DNA of 64,000 nt from Marinibacterium anthonyi (GTDB lineage Bacteria; Pseudomonadota; Alphaproteobacteria; Rhodobacterales; Rhodobacteraceae). This document shows positions 34,503-45,380 of the stretch, piece after piece. Position 1 is the first letter of the stretch. Each line of letters opens with the position of its first letter. The position numbers were made by a program, and so were the translations under genes. The stretch is from NCBI GenBank assembly GCA_003217735.2, contig CP031585.1:1041501-1105500 (forward strand), given 5' to 3'. The notes beneath the pieces are model-generated. The model saw only the letters and a list, made by a program, of their open reading frames with translations. It was not told where the DNA came from and made no database searches.

Positions 34503-34958
34503 ATGGTGACGATCCGGATTTTGCGCGATGAAGGGGCCGATGCGGCGGTGCCGCTGCCGGCCTATGCGACGGCGGGCGCGGCGGGGGCCGATCTGAGGGC
34601 GAACCTGCCGGATCGGGGTGAGATGGTCGTGGCGCCGGGGGCGCGGGCGCTGGTGCCGACGGGTCTGCGGCTGGAGATCCCGGAGGGGTACGAGGTGCAG
34701 ATCCGGCCGCGGTCGGGGCTGGCGCTGAAGCACGGGATCACCTTGCCGAACGCGCCCGGGACGATCGACTGGGATTACCGGGGGCCCTTGGGCGTGATCG
34801 TGATGAATGCCGGTGAGGCGCCTTTCGTGATCGCCCATGGCGACCGGATCGCGCAGATGGTCGTGGCGCCGGTGGTGCGGGCGCGGTTCGACCTGGTGGA
34901 CGGGATATCCGCCAGTGACCGGGGCGAGGGGGGCTTTGGCTCGACAGGGATCGGCTGA
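34503..34958 (+). CDS. dut: deoxyuridine 5'-triphosphate nucleotidohydrolase (dUTPase)
   Basis: This 151-aa trimeric dUTPase hydrolyses dUTP to dUMP and keeps uracil out of DNA. The five family motifs are visible: [42 protein letters not shown] and the C-terminal [11 protein letters not shown]. It overlaps the next gene by one base (TGATG). Confidence 0.96.
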   Translation: MVTIRILRDEGADAAVPLPAYATAGAAGADLRANLPDRGEMVVAPGARALVPTGLRLEIPEGYEVQIRPRSGLALKHGITLPNAPGTIDWDYRGPLGVIVMNAGEAPFVIAHGDRIAQMVVAPVVRARFDLVDGISASDRGEGGFGSTGIG

Positions 34959-36016
34959 TGCTGCTGGTGGCGCTTTTCGCGGGGACGCTGTGGTGTGTCG
35001 GGCTGGCGTTGAAGGTGCCCGCGCGCGGGCGCTGGCAGGCGGTGGGACTGGTCTGGCTGGGCGCAGTTGCGATCAACGTGGTGCTGCCCCAGGGCCATCC
35101 GCTGCGCCTGGCGACAGGGCGCGAGCCGGCGCTGTGGCTGCTGGTCGGGGGCTTTGCGGCCCTGGTGATGATCTATCGGAGCGGGTTGGTCTGGCTGAAG
35201 GAGCGGGCAGTGAAGAATGAACCGGAGGCGCCCGCGAAGCCGGGCAAGTTCACCGAAACCGAGCTGGAGCGTTATGCCCGCCACATCGTGCTGCGCGAGC
35301 TGGGCGGGCCGGGGCAGCGGCGTCTGAAGGCGGCGAAGGTGCTGGTGGTGGGCGCGGGCGGACTGGGCGCGCCGGCGCTGCAATACCTTGCGGCGGCGGG
35401 TGTCGGCACCATCGGGGTGATCGACGGCGACACGGTCGAGAACGCCAACCTGCAGCGCCAGGTGATCCACACCGACGACCGCATCGGCATGGCCAAGGTG
35501 TTTTCCGCCGAAGCCGCGATGCGGGCGCAGAATCCGTATGTCGACGTGCGCGCCTACAACCGGGATCTGGACGCCGATTGTGCCGAAGAGCTGTTCGCGG
35601 AATACGATGTGATCCTCGACGGGGTGGACAATTTCGACACGCGTTACCTGAGCAATCGCACCGCCGTGGCGCTTGGCAAGCCGCTGGTGTCGGGCGCGCT
35701 GTCGCAATGGGAAGGGCAGCTTTCGGTCTTTGACCCTGGGCATGGCGGCCCGTGCTATCAGTGCATCTTTCCGCAGGCCCCCGCGCCGGGCCTGGCGCCG
35801 TCCTGCGCCGAGGCCGGCGTGCTGGGCCCGCTGCCGGGGGTCGTGGGCGCAATAATGGCGGTCGAGGCGGTCAAGCTGATCACCGACGCGGGCACGCCCC
35901 TGCGTGGCCAGATGCTGATCTACGACGCGCTTTACGGGGAAACCCGGACGATCACCCTGAAGCCGCGCGCCGATTGCCCGGTCTGCCACGGCAAGGGTGT
36001 GCCGGGCGCGCGGTGA
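34958..36016 (+). CDS. MoeB/ThiF-family E1-like adenylyltransferase with membrane N terminus
   Basis: This 352-aa protein fuses about 95 N-terminal residues with three hydrophobic segments (about 1-20, 27-44 and 57-80) to a complete HesA/MoeB/ThiF domain. The E1 part has the ATP loop GAGGLGAPALQYL, the conserved DNFDTRYLSN and the Cys in PSCAEAGVLGPLPG. Two CxxC pairs (CYQC and CPVC) probably bind zinc. Such enzymes adenylate the C-terminal Gly-Gly of MoaD/ThiS sulfur carriers. MoeB is normally soluble and about 250 aa, so membrane anchoring is unusual. Confidence 0.88.
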   Translation: MLLVALFAGTLWCVGLALKVPARGRWQAVGLVWLGAVAINVVLPQGHPLRLATGREPALWLLVGGFAALVMIYRSGLVWLKERAVKNEPEAPAKPGKFTETELERYARHIVLRELGGPGQRRLKAAKVLVVGAGGLGAPALQYLAAAGVGTIGVIDGDTVENANLQRQVIHTDDRIGMAKVFSAEAAMRAQNPYVDVRAYNRDLDADCAEELFAEYDVILDGVDNFDTRYLSNRTAVALGKPLVSGALSQWEGQLSVFDPGHGGPCYQCIFPQAPAPGLAPSCAEAGVLGPLPGVVGAIMAVEAVKLITDAGTPLRGQMLIYDALYGETRTITLKPRADCPVCHGKGVPGAR

Positions 36017-36069
36017 CGACTGGACCTTGGCCCTTGGCGTGCATAGCTTCATCGTCAAAGGAGATCTTC

Positions 36070-38088
36070 ATGTCCAACCCCATTCTTGCCACCTGGACGA
36101 CGCCGTTCGACCTGGCCCCCTTCGACGCGATTTTCGACGACGACTTCGCGCCCGCGCTCGACGAGGCGCTGGCCGCCCACAACGTCGAGATCGCCAGGAT
36201 CGCCACCGACCCCGCCGCGCCCGATTTCGACAATACGATCGGTGCGCTGGAAGCGGCCGGAGAAGCGCTGGACAAGGTGCTGTCGGTGTTCTTCACCGTG
36301 GCCGGGGCCGACAGCAATGAACGGCGCGAGGAATTGCAGCGCGCGTTCTCGCCCAGGCTTTCGGCGCATTTCTCGGCCATCACCTCGAACAAGGCGCTGT
36401 TCGAGCGGATCGACGCGGTCTGGCAGGCGCGCGACAGCCTTGATCTGACCGACGAACAGCAGCGCGTGCTGATGCTGACCCGCCGCAATTTCGTCCGCTC
36501 CGGCGCCGCGTTGCAGGGCGCCGAGGCCGCGCGGCTGACCGAGGTCAAGTCGCGCCTGGCGGGCCTGGGGACGGATTTCACCCAGAACCTGCTGGCGGAC
36601 GAACGCGACTGGTTCATGGACCTGAGTGAAGACGACCTGGAAGGCCTGCCCGCCTTTGTGGTGGCCGCGGCCCGGGCGGCGGGCAAGGAGAAGGGGGCGG
36701 AAGGGGCCGTGGTCACCACGTCCCGGTCGCTGATCACCCCGTTCCTGCAGTTTTCGCCCCGCCGCGACCTGCGGGAAAAGGCCTATCGCGCCTGGGCCGC
36801 GCGCGGCGCCAATGGCGGCAAGACCGACAATCGCGCGATCGCGGCCGAGATCCTCAAGCTGCGGGAGGAACGGGCGAAGTTGCTGGGCTACGAGACCTTC
36901 GCGCATTACAAGCTGGAAACCGAGATGGCGCGCACGCCCGAGAACGTGCGCGAGCTGTTGATGGCGGTCTGGTCCCCGGCACGCGCCGCAGCCCTGCAGG
37001 ACGCCGAGATCCTGACCGACATGCTGGCCGAGGACGGCATCAACGGCCCGCTGGAACCCTGGGACTGGCATTACTACACCGAGAAACGGCGCCGCGCCGA
37101 ACACGACCTGGATGAGACGGCGCTGAAGCCCTATTTCCAGCTGGAAAACATGATCGCGGCCAGTTTCGACTGTGCCAACCGGCTGTTCGGGCTGGAGTTC
37201 GAGCCGCTCGACGTCAAGCTTTACCACCCCGATTGCCGGGCCTGGGAGGTGACGCGCAACGGCAGGCACGTGGCGGTCTTCATCGGCGACTACTTCGCGC
37301 GCGGATCGAAACGGTCGGGCGCCTGGTGTTCGGCGATGCGGTCCCAGGCCAGGTTCCCCAAGGACCAGGCGCCGGTGGTGATCAACGTCTGCAATTTCGC
37401 CAAGGGCGATCCGGCGCTGCTGTCCTTCGACGATGCGCGCACGCTTTTCCACGAATTCGGCCATGCCCTGCACCAGATGCTGTCGGACGTGACCTATGAA
37501 AGCATCTCGGGCACATCGGTGGCGCGCGATTTCGTGGAACTGCCCAGCCAGTTGTACGAACACTGGCTGACGGTGCCGGAGGTGCTGGAGAAATTCGCCA
37601 CCCACGCGGAAACAGGTGAGCCGATGCCCAGGGAGATGCTGGAGCGCCTGCTGGCAGCGGAAACCTTCGACATGGGCTTCCAGACGGTGGAATACGTCGC
37701 CTCGGCGCTGGTCGACCTGGAATTCCACACCGGCCCGGCGCCCGCCGATCCGATGGCGAAACAGGCCGATGTCCTGGCCGGACTCGGCATGCCCCACGCC
37801 ATCGGGATGCGCCACGCGACGCCGCATTTCGCCCATGTCTTCTCGGGCGACGGCTATTCCTCGGGCTATTACAGCTACATGTGGTCCGAGGTGATGGACG
37901 CCGACGCCTTCGCCGCCTTCCAGGAGGCCGGCAGTGCCTTTGACCCCGAAAAGGCGAAGGCGCTGGAAGCGAACATCCTCTCGACCGGCGGTTCGGTCGA
38001 GGCCGAAGATCTCTACACCGCCTTCCGCGGACGCCTGCCGGGGGTCGAAGCCCTGCTGGCGGGACGCGGGTTGATCGCGGCGGAATGA
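36070..38088 (+). CDS. M3-family oligopeptidase / peptidyl-dipeptidase Dcp-like
   Basis: This 672-aa thimet-oligopeptidase-family zinc peptidase has the HExxH motif HEFGH at residues 461-465 (LFHEFGHALHQML) and a downstream ESISG segment supplying the third ligand region. It is probably cytoplasmic, since no signal peptide is present. E. coli relatives are Dcp and OpdA. I chose ATG 36070 (MSNPILATWT), with AGGAGA before it. Its stop overlaps the YjbR gene start (ATGA). Confidence 0.93.
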   Translation: MSNPILATWTTPFDLAPFDAIFDDDFAPALDEALAAHNVEIARIATDPAAPDFDNTIGALEAAGEALDKVLSVFFTVAGADSNERREELQRAFSPRLSAHFSAITSNKALFERIDAVWQARDSLDLTDEQQRVLMLTRRNFVRSGAALQGAEAARLTEVKSRLAGLGTDFTQNLLADERDWFMDLSEDDLEGLPAFVVAAARAAGKEKGAEGAVVTTSRSLITPFLQFSPRRDLREKAYRAWAARGANGGKTDNRAIAAEILKLREERAKLLGYETFAHYKLETEMARTPENVRELLMAVWSPARAAALQDAEILTDMLAEDGINGPLEPWDWHYYTEKRRRAEHDLDETALKPYFQLENMIAASFDCANRLFGLEFEPLDVKLYHPDCRAWEVTRNGRHVAVFIGDYFARGSKRSGAWCSAMRSQARFPKDQAPVVINVCNFAKGDPALLSFDDARTLFHEFGHALHQMLSDVTYESISGTSVARDFVELPSQLYEHWLTVPEVLEKFATHAETGEPMPREMLERLLAAETFDMGFQTVEYVASALVDLEFHTGPAPADPMAKQADVLAGLGMPHAIGMRHATPHFAHVFSGDGYSSGYYSYMWSEVMDADAFAAFQEAGSAFDPEKAKALEANILSTGGSVEAEDLYTAFRGRLPGVEALLAGRGLIAAE

Positions 38089-38441
38089 CCCGCGAGGGCT
38101 TCAACGCCTATTGCGCCGGGTTTGCCGGCGCGACCCATGTGGTTCAATGGGGCAACGCGGATGTCTGGAAGGTCGGTGGCAAGGTCTTTGCCATCGGCGG
38201 CTGGGCCGAAGGGCGCGATGCCTTCACCTTCAAGGTCTCGGACCTGGCCTTCGAGGTGCTGACCGACATGCCGGGCATCCGCCCGGCACCCTACATGGCC
38301 TCGCGCGGGCTGAAATGGGTGCAGCACCACGCCGCCCCCGGCCTGCCCGAGCCCGAGCTGCGCGACCACATCGCGGCGTCCTACGACATGATCGCTGCCA
38401 AGCTGCCCCGCAGGACACGCAAGGAGCTCGGCATGGACTGA
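38085..38441 (+). CDS. MmcQ/YjbR family protein
   Basis: This 118-aa protein matches the YjbR/MmcQ fold: an N-terminal NxYCxxFxGATHVVQWGN segment, DVWKVGGKVFAIGGW, a SDLAFEVLTDMPGIRPAPYMA core, and the YDMIAAKLPRRTRKELG end. YjbR proteins have a CyaY-like DNA-binding-type fold, but no firm function. It is translationally coupled to the M3 peptidase. Confidence 0.87.
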   Translation: MTREGFNAYCAGFAGATHVVQWGNADVWKVGGKVFAIGGWAEGRDAFTFKVSDLAFEVLTDMPGIRPAPYMASRGLKWVQHHAAPGLPEPELRDHIAASYDMIAAKLPRRTRKELGMD

Positions 38442-38451
38442 GCGCGCGCTG

Positions 38452-38537
38452 CTGCTTCTTTCTCTTCTCAAATACCCCAATCCGACCGGTCCACATGCGG
38501 CACGGTCGGGTTGAGGTATTTTTGCCAAGAAGAAGCC
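38452..38537. terminator. long bidirectional hairpin between convergent genes
   Basis: Two recurrent-motif copies face each other: GCTTCTTTCTCTTCTCAAATACC then CCGACCG, and CGGTCGG then GGTATTTTTGCCAAGAAGAAGC. The 7-bp CCGACCG/CGGTCGG inner stem and the AAATACC/GGTATTT and GCTTCTT/AGAAGC outer stems pair, with internal mismatches. It separates the YjbR gene (+) and the dehydrogenase (-), fitting a two-way terminator. Confidence 0.75.
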
Positions 38538-38544
38538 AGGGGCG

Positions 38545-39471
38545 TCAGTAGCCCAACGAGCGGTCGACCAGGTTGAGGAGCGGGTCGCCGGCCTCGCCCC
38601 GGCGGACGTTCTCGGCGATGACGCGCGAGGCTGACTTGGGGCGGGTTTCGCTGGCGATATGCGGGGTGACGGTGATGCCGGGGTGCAGCCAGAAGGCGTG
38701 ATCGGCCGGCAGGGGTTCGACCCGGAAGACATCCAGCGTGGCATGGGCGACACGGCCGGTATCAAGCGCGGCGAGCAGCGCGGTGTCGTCGATCAGGGGG
38801 CCGCGGCCCGGGTTGATCACGATGGCGCCTTCGGGCAGCAGCGACAGGCGCGCGGCGTTCAGCACGTTTTCGGTCCCCGGCGTCAGGGGCAGCAGCAGCA
38901 CCAGGATCTCGGCGCGTTCCAGCGCGGCCGACAGGCCGTCGTCGCCGGTGAAGGTCTTGATCCCGTCAAGCGCCTTGGGGCTGCGGCTCCAGCCGGCGAC
39001 GTCGAAGTTCAGCGCCTTCAGCGTGCGTGCGGCCGCGGCCCCCAGCGCGCCCAGGCCCAGGATCGTGACGCGGCGGTCGCGTGCCAGCGGTGGCACGTCC
39101 TTGCGCCAGTCGCCCTTCAACCCGTGGATCTGCGCATCCATGCCAAGGTGATGGCGCATCACGTGCCCGGTGACGAATTCGGTCATGCCTTCGGTCATCC
39201 CCGGATCGACCATGCGCGCCAGCGGCACCCGCAGGCTGTCGTTGCCGACGATCTTCTCGACCCCGGCCCAGAGGCTCAGCACCGCCTTCAGCCTGGTATA
39301 GGGCGTGAAGTCCAGCAAGCCGCCGCTGGGCGCGTAGACGATGTAGTCGACCGTTTCCGGCGCGGCGTCGGTGACCAGGTCGCAGGGCACGCCGATGTCG
39401 TCGAGGGCAGCGCGCAGCGGGGCTTCCCAGGCTGGCCAGTTTTCGGCGGAGAACAGTATTTTTGCGGTCAT
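38545..39471 (-). CDS. D-2-hydroxyacid dehydrogenase (GhrA-like)
   Basis: This 308-aa NAD(P)-binding dehydrogenase has the dinucleotide motif GLGALGAAAARTL (about residue 138), the catalytic Arg in INPGRGPLIDDTALL, and H in WLHPGITVTPHIASETRP. It most resembles glyoxylate/hydroxypyruvate reductase A. It is 18 bp after rodA and may be read from the same mRNA. Glyoxylate is also a product of the ethylmalonyl-CoA pathway, a loose link at most. Confidence 0.88.
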   Translation of the reverse strand: MTAKILFSAENWPAWEAPLRAALDDIGVPCDLVTDAAPETVDYIVYAPSGGLLDFTPYTRLKAVLSLWAGVEKIVGNDSLRVPLARMVDPGMTEGMTEFVTGHVMRHHLGMDAQIHGLKGDWRKDVPPLARDRRVTILGLGALGAAAARTLKALNFDVAGWSRSPKALDGIKTFTGDDGLSAALERAEILVLLLPLTPGTENVLNAARLSLLPEGAIVINPGRGPLIDDTALLAALDTGRVAHATLDVFRVEPLPADHAFWLHPGITVTPHIASETRPKSASRVIAENVRRGEAGDPLLNLVDRSLGY

Positions 39472-39489
39472 CTATCGGGGCCAGTTCAC

Positions 39490-40629
39490 TTATCGGGGTC
39501 TATGGATATGGGCGCTTTGGACAAGGCCGAAGGCGGCAAGAAGGACCAGCATGGCGGTGCCGCCGTAGCTGACCATCGGAAGGGGCACGCCGACCACCGG
39601 GGCCAGGCCCATGACCATCGACATGTTCACGGCGAAGAACAGGAAGAAGGTCATCGCGATGCCCATGGTCAGCAGCGAGGAATAGCGGTCCTTGGCCGAC
39701 ATCGCGGTGACGATGCAGAAGGCGATGATCAGCACGTAGAGCGCCAGCAGCGACACGCCGCCGACGAACCCGAATTCCTCGGCCAGGGTGGTGAAGATGA
39801 AGTCGGTGTGCTTTTCGGGCAGGAAGTTCAGCCGCGACTGGGTGCCCTGCATGAAGCCCCGCCCGGTCAGCCCGCCGGACCCCAGAGCGATCTTGGACTG
39901 GGTGATGTGATAGCCCGCGCCCAGCGGATCGGTGGAGGGATCCAGGAACGTGTCGATGCGGCGATACTGGTAATCCTTCAGCATCTGCCAGTCGGTGCCC
40001 CGGCTTTCGAACACCGCCGACACCAGGCCCACGCCCGCGCCGATCACCACGGCGAAGTACAGCCAGTGCACGCCGGCCAGGAACATCACCGCGCCACCCG
40101 CCGCCAGCAGCAGGATGGCGGTGCCAAGGTCGGGCTGTTGCAGCACCAGGAAGGTCGGAAAGAGGATGATCAGCACCGGGATCAGCACGTAGAACGGATG
40201 CGAGGTGCGTTTCGAGGGCAGCCAGTCGTAATAGGCCGCCAGCAGCATGACCAGGGTGATCTTGACCAGTTCCGACGGCTGGATGCGCATGAAGCCCAGG
40301 TCGATCCAGCGCTGCGCCCCCATGCCCACCGTGCCGAAGAATTCGACCGAGATCAGCAGCACCACCGACAGCACGTAGGCCACCACGGACATGTTGCGCC
40401 AGAACCAGATCGGCACCATCGCCACCGCGATCATCAGCACGAAGCCAAGGGCGAACCGTTCCATCTGGGGTTCGGCCCAGGGTGTGAACGACCCGCCGGC
40501 CACCGAATACAGCATCAGGAACCCGGTGCCGGCCACCGAACAGATCAGCAGCAGCAGTGGCCAGTTCAGGTACAGCAGCTTGCGCGGCCCCGAGGGGACG
40601 GATTTTACCGCGTATTCAAGATAGCTCAT
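39490..40629 (-). CDS. rodA: rod shape-determining peptidoglycan glycosyltransferase RodA
   Basis: This 379-aa SEDS-family membrane enzyme polymerises lipid II during cell elongation, working with PBP2. It has about ten membrane segments and the SEDS signature near the C terminus (LPEKHTDFIFTTLAEEFGFVGG and GVPLPMVSYGG). Its ATG overlaps the pbp2 stop by 4 bp. It closes the mreBCD-pbp2-rodA cluster. Confidence 0.96.
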   Translation of the reverse strand: MSYLEYAVKSVPSGPRKLLYLNWPLLLLICSVAGTGFLMLYSVAGGSFTPWAEPQMERFALGFVLMIAVAMVPIWFWRNMSVVAYVLSVVLLISVEFFGTVGMGAQRWIDLGFMRIQPSELVKITLVMLLAAYYDWLPSKRTSHPFYVLIPVLIILFPTFLVLQQPDLGTAILLLAAGGAVMFLAGVHWLYFAVVIGAGVGLVSAVFESRGTDWQMLKDYQYRRIDTFLDPSTDPLGAGYHITQSKIALGSGGLTGRGFMQGTQSRLNFLPEKHTDFIFTTLAEEFGFVGGVSLLALYVLIIAFCIVTAMSAKDRYSSLLTMGIAMTFFLFFAVNMSMVMGLAPVVGVPLPMVSYGGTAMLVLLAAFGLVQSAHIHRPR

Positions 40630-42569
40630 GCCCGGTCGCTCCGCTCGGGCAGCGGCAAAGCCATCTCGCGGCTCAGCCGTTCCTGCTGGGCCCTGATCTT
40701 GTCGCGGTCCGCCGACGGGTAGGCGTCAAGCGGGGGGAAGCCGCCGTAAAGCGCCTGAAGCATGATGTCGCGCGCCACCGGCGCCGCGACGGCAGAGCCG
40801 CCGCCGCCATGTTCGATGACCACCGACACCGCGTATTTCGGCGCGGTGTACGGCGCGAAGCAGACGAACAGCGCGTGGTCGCGGCGTTCCCAGGGCAGGT
40901 CATCGTTGCTGATCACGCCGCGGGCGCGTTCATCGGCGGTGATGTTGCGGACCTGGCTGGTGCCGGTCTTGCCGGCCATGCGGAAGGCCTCGGTGTTGAT
41001 GCGCGACCGGTAGGCGGTGCCCCGGCGGTCGTTGGACACGGCGAACATGGCCTTGCGCATCTTGCGCAGGTTGTTCTCGTTCAGGCCCATGTCCTCGCCT
41101 CCGCCCGAGGGTTGTTCGATCCCGTCCACCGACTTGATCAGGCGGGGCGTGACGGCCCGTCCGGTGGCGATGCGCGCGGCCATCACCGACAGCTGCAGCG
41201 GCGAGGCCAGCATGTAGCCCTGGCCGATCGCGGCATTGGCGGTGTCGCCCACCAGCCATTCCTGACCGTGCACGCGCCGCTTCCAGTCCTTGTCCGGCGC
41301 CAGGCCGGCCGCCACCGCGGACATGGGCAGGTCATGCTTGACCCCCAGGCCGAAGCGGTGCGCCATGGCCGAGATCTTGTCGATGCCGACCTTCAGGGCC
41401 AGGTCGTAATAATAGACGTCGCAACTGTGCTTCAGCGAATTTTCCAGGTTCACATGCCCGTGCCCGCCCCGTTTCCAGCAATGGAAACGGCGCCCGGCCA
41501 CCTCAAGGTAGCCCGGGCACCAGACCGTGTCCTCGGGCCCGATCAGCCCTTCCTCCAGCGCGGCCATCGCGGTGATCACCTTGAAGGTCGACCCGGGCGG
41601 ATAGACCCCCTGCACCGTCTTCGAGGCCAGCGGCCGGTGGGTGTCGCTGGTGAGGTGCGAATAATCGGCGACCGAGATGCCGCGCACGAAGAGGTTCGGA
41701 TCGTAGCTGGGCGCCGAGGCGCAGGCGACCACATCGCCGGTTTCGCAATCGATGACCACCGAAGCGGCGCTTTCGTGGCCCAGGCGTGCCTGTACGTAGC
41801 GTTGCAGGTTGCTGTCGGTTGTCAGCTGGATGTCGGCGCCCGCCTGGCCGTCCTTGCGGTCCAGTTCGCGCATCACCCGGCCGGTGGCGTTGACTTCGAC
41901 CCGCTTGGATCCGGCCTTGCCGCGCAGCAGCTCTTCCTCGCGGGCCTCAAGGCCGACCTTGCCGATCTGGAAGCGCGGGATGCGCAGCAGCTGGTCGGGG
42001 TCTTCCATCTTGGACAGGTCGTAATCGCTGACCGGGCCGACATAGCCGACGATATGGGCATAATCCGCGCCCTGCGGATACATCCGGGTCAGGCCGACCT
42101 CGGGCGTGATGCCGGGCAGGGCGGGGGCGTTCACCGCCACGCGGCTGATGTCGTCCCAGGACACCTGGTCGATCAGGGTCACGGGCAGGAACGGGGCCGA
42201 ACGGTTGACCGAGGCCAGCGCGCGCTGCACTTCCTCGTCGGGGATCTGCACCAGCTTGGTCAGCCGGGCCACGACCTCGTCCACGTCACCGGCATCCTCG
42301 CGCACGATCACGATCCGGTAGGACGGCGAATTCTGGGCGATGATGGCCCCGTTGCGGTCGAAAATCTCGCCCCTCTCGGGGGGGATCAGGCGGATGTTGA
42401 TCCGGTTTTCCTCGGCCAGCAGGCGGAACTGGTCAGCCTGGTCGACCTGCAGGTAGCGCATGCGCATCGCCAGCCCGCCGGCAAAGGCGGCCATGACGCC
42501 CCCCAACAGCACCGTCCGGCGCGCGGTCCGGCCCTGCAGACCGGCAAGTTCGCGGGGATTGCGTCTCAT
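40626..42569 (-). CDS. mrdA: penicillin-binding protein 2
   Basis: This 647-aa class B PBP cross-links peptidoglycan in the elongasome. It has one N-terminal membrane helix (about residues 18-40), a PBP dimerisation domain, and a transpeptidase domain with S-T-F-K (PPGSTFKVITAM), the SxN-type SVMAARIA region and KTGTSQV. It overlaps both mreD (4 bp) and rodA (4 bp), so the genes are translated as a unit. Confidence 0.96.
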   Translation of the reverse strand: MRRNPRELAGLQGRTARRTVLLGGVMAAFAGGLAMRMRYLQVDQADQFRLLAEENRINIRLIPPERGEIFDRNGAIIAQNSPSYRIVIVREDAGDVDEVVARLTKLVQIPDEEVQRALASVNRSAPFLPVTLIDQVSWDDISRVAVNAPALPGITPEVGLTRMYPQGADYAHIVGYVGPVSDYDLSKMEDPDQLLRIPRFQIGKVGLEAREEELLRGKAGSKRVEVNATGRVMRELDRKDGQAGADIQLTTDSNLQRYVQARLGHESAASVVIDCETGDVVACASAPSYDPNLFVRGISVADYSHLTSDTHRPLASKTVQGVYPPGSTFKVITAMAALEEGLIGPEDTVWCPGYLEVAGRRFHCWKRGGHGHVNLENSLKHSCDVYYYDLALKVGIDKISAMAHRFGLGVKHDLPMSAVAAGLAPDKDWKRRVHGQEWLVGDTANAAIGQGYMLASPLQLSVMAARIATGRAVTPRLIKSVDGIEQPSGGGEDMGLNENNLRKMRKAMFAVSNDRRGTAYRSRINTEAFRMAGKTGTSQVRNITADERARGVISNDDLPWERRDHALFVCFAPYTAPKYAVSVVIEHGGGGSAVAAPVARDIMLQALYGGFPPLDAYPSADRDKIRAQQERLSREMALPLPERSDRA

Positions 42570-43093
42570 GAGCGGGCTCCCATGGCATTTGAATCGGCGG
42601 GCGTCGGTCGGCGCACGCCCAGAACGGATTGCGAGATCACCACCGCCAGCGGATAGGCGGCGATGGTAAGGATCAGCCGCGATCCGGCCAGCGACAGCGG
42701 CACGTCATACAAGACCACGGTCCCCAGGATCACCCGATAGATCACCATGACGGCGCTCAGGACGATGGCCACCGTGGTCCATTCCCCCAGAAAGCTCGTC
42801 TCGCTCAGCCCGTTGGCGCGGGATTTCAGGAAATCGCTGCCCAGCACCACCAGCGCGGCATAAAGCCCGGGCGGGCGTTCCAGCAGCAGGTCGGCCAGCA
42901 GGAACACCCCCGCGATCAGCAGCGTCGGCGCGTAATCGGGCCGGCGCAGGATCCAGGCGAAGGTGAAGACCAGCAGCATGTCGGGCGGCGCCCAATGGCG
43001 GGGCACGGTTTCCAGCGGCAGCAGGTGGAAGAAGATGATGACCATGGCCAGGATGACATACGCCACGCGCATGGGCCAGGTGCGCGACGGCAT
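42566..43093 (-). CDS. mreD: rod shape-determining protein MreD
   Basis: This 175-aa protein has five membrane segments and sits between mreC and pbp2, as MreD always does in this cluster. MreD is poorly conserved, so position carries most of the weight. I chose ATG 43093, which overlaps the mreC stop (TGATG); longer in-frame starts lie inside mreC. Its stop overlaps the pbp2 start (ATGA). Confidence 0.92.
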   Translation of the reverse strand: MPSRTWPMRVAYVILAMVIIFFHLLPLETVPRHWAPPDMLLVFTFAWILRRPDYAPTLLIAGVFLLADLLLERPPGLYAALVVLGSDFLKSRANGLSETSFLGEWTTVAIVLSAVMVIYRVILGTVVLYDVPLSLAGSRLILTIAAYPLAVVISQSVLGVRRPTPADSNAMGARS

Positions 43094-43995
43094 CAGCCGT
43101 CCTCCGCGCGTTTGGTCAGTTCGTCCAGCGAGGTCACGGCCGGCTGCACCAGGGCGCCGGGATCGGCCGGCGCCTCGGTCCCGTAGTGACGCAGCACGCG
43201 CAGGAATTCCAGCCGTTCGTATTCCGCCGCCAGCCGCACGCGCAGCCGGCCCTGCGGGTCGGCGGCGACCTGGCCGATCAGCAGGCCGGCGGGAAACACC
43301 CCGCCATCGCCCGATGTGATCACCCGGTCTCCGGGGCGCACCAGTTCGGGGCTTTCCAGGAAGCTGACCAGCGGCGCGGCCGAATTGTCGCCCGTCACCA
43401 GAGCCGCCTGGCGCGACGGCTGAATCACCGCCGGCACGGAACTGGTGGCATCGGTCAGCAGGATCACCCGCGACGTGTTCTTGCCCACGCCCGATATCCG
43501 CCCGACCAGCCCGATCCCGTCCATCGCGGCCCATCCGTCGACGATACCGTCGCGGGCGCCCACGTTGATCAGCACCGACTGGCGGAAAGGCGATCCGCTG
43601 TCGGCCATGACCACGCCGGTGACATAGGTCAGCCGCGGGTCCAGCCGGACGTTGTTCAGATCGCGCAGGCGGGCGTTTTCCTGTTCCAGCTGCAGCGCGG
43701 CCTCTTTCCAGGCCTGCATCTGGCGCAGCTCGCTGCGCAATTCCTTGTTCTGGTCCGACAGCGCGCGGTAGCTCTGGAAATCGCGCAGCAACCTGATGGA
43801 CGCGGTGACCGGCGCCATGGCCCAGTCCATGGGGGGCACGACACGGTCTACAACCTGCGCGCGAAATCGTTCTACGCGGGGGCTATCTATCCGCCAGACA
43901 AGGAAAATTGCCAGCAGGCACAGGACAAGGACCCCCACCAGTAGTCGGCGCAACGGGGTCGCGTAATCCTCACGCTGTGAACGGTCCCGGGCCAT
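43093..43995 (-). CDS. mreC: rod shape-determining protein MreC
   Basis: This 300-aa bitopic protein has one membrane helix (about residues 15-33), a coiled-coil region (about 65-105, rich in Gln/Glu/Leu) and the beta-barrel MreC domain (VTGVVMADSGSPFRQSVLINVGARDGI). It links MreB to the periplasmic synthases. The C-terminal tail, from about residue 275, is Ala/Pro-rich. Confidence 0.95.
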   Translation of the reverse strand: MARDRSQREDYATPLRRLLVGVLVLCLLAIFLVWRIDSPRVERFRAQVVDRVVPPMDWAMAPVTASIRLLRDFQSYRALSDQNKELRSELRQMQAWKEAALQLEQENARLRDLNNVRLDPRLTYVTGVVMADSGSPFRQSVLINVGARDGIVDGWAAMDGIGLVGRISGVGKNTSRVILLTDATSSVPAVIQPSRQAALVTGDNSAAPLVSFLESPELVRPGDRVITSGDGGVFPAGLLIGQVAADPQGRLRVRLAAEYERLEFLRVLRHYGTEAPADPGALVQPAVTSLDELTKRAEDG

Positions 43996-44047
43996 CGCAC
44001 TCCTTCATGGCGTATTGCCATGTTCCGGTTGGGGCAGGGTGCGCCGG

Positions 44048-45380
<1,333 letters not shown>

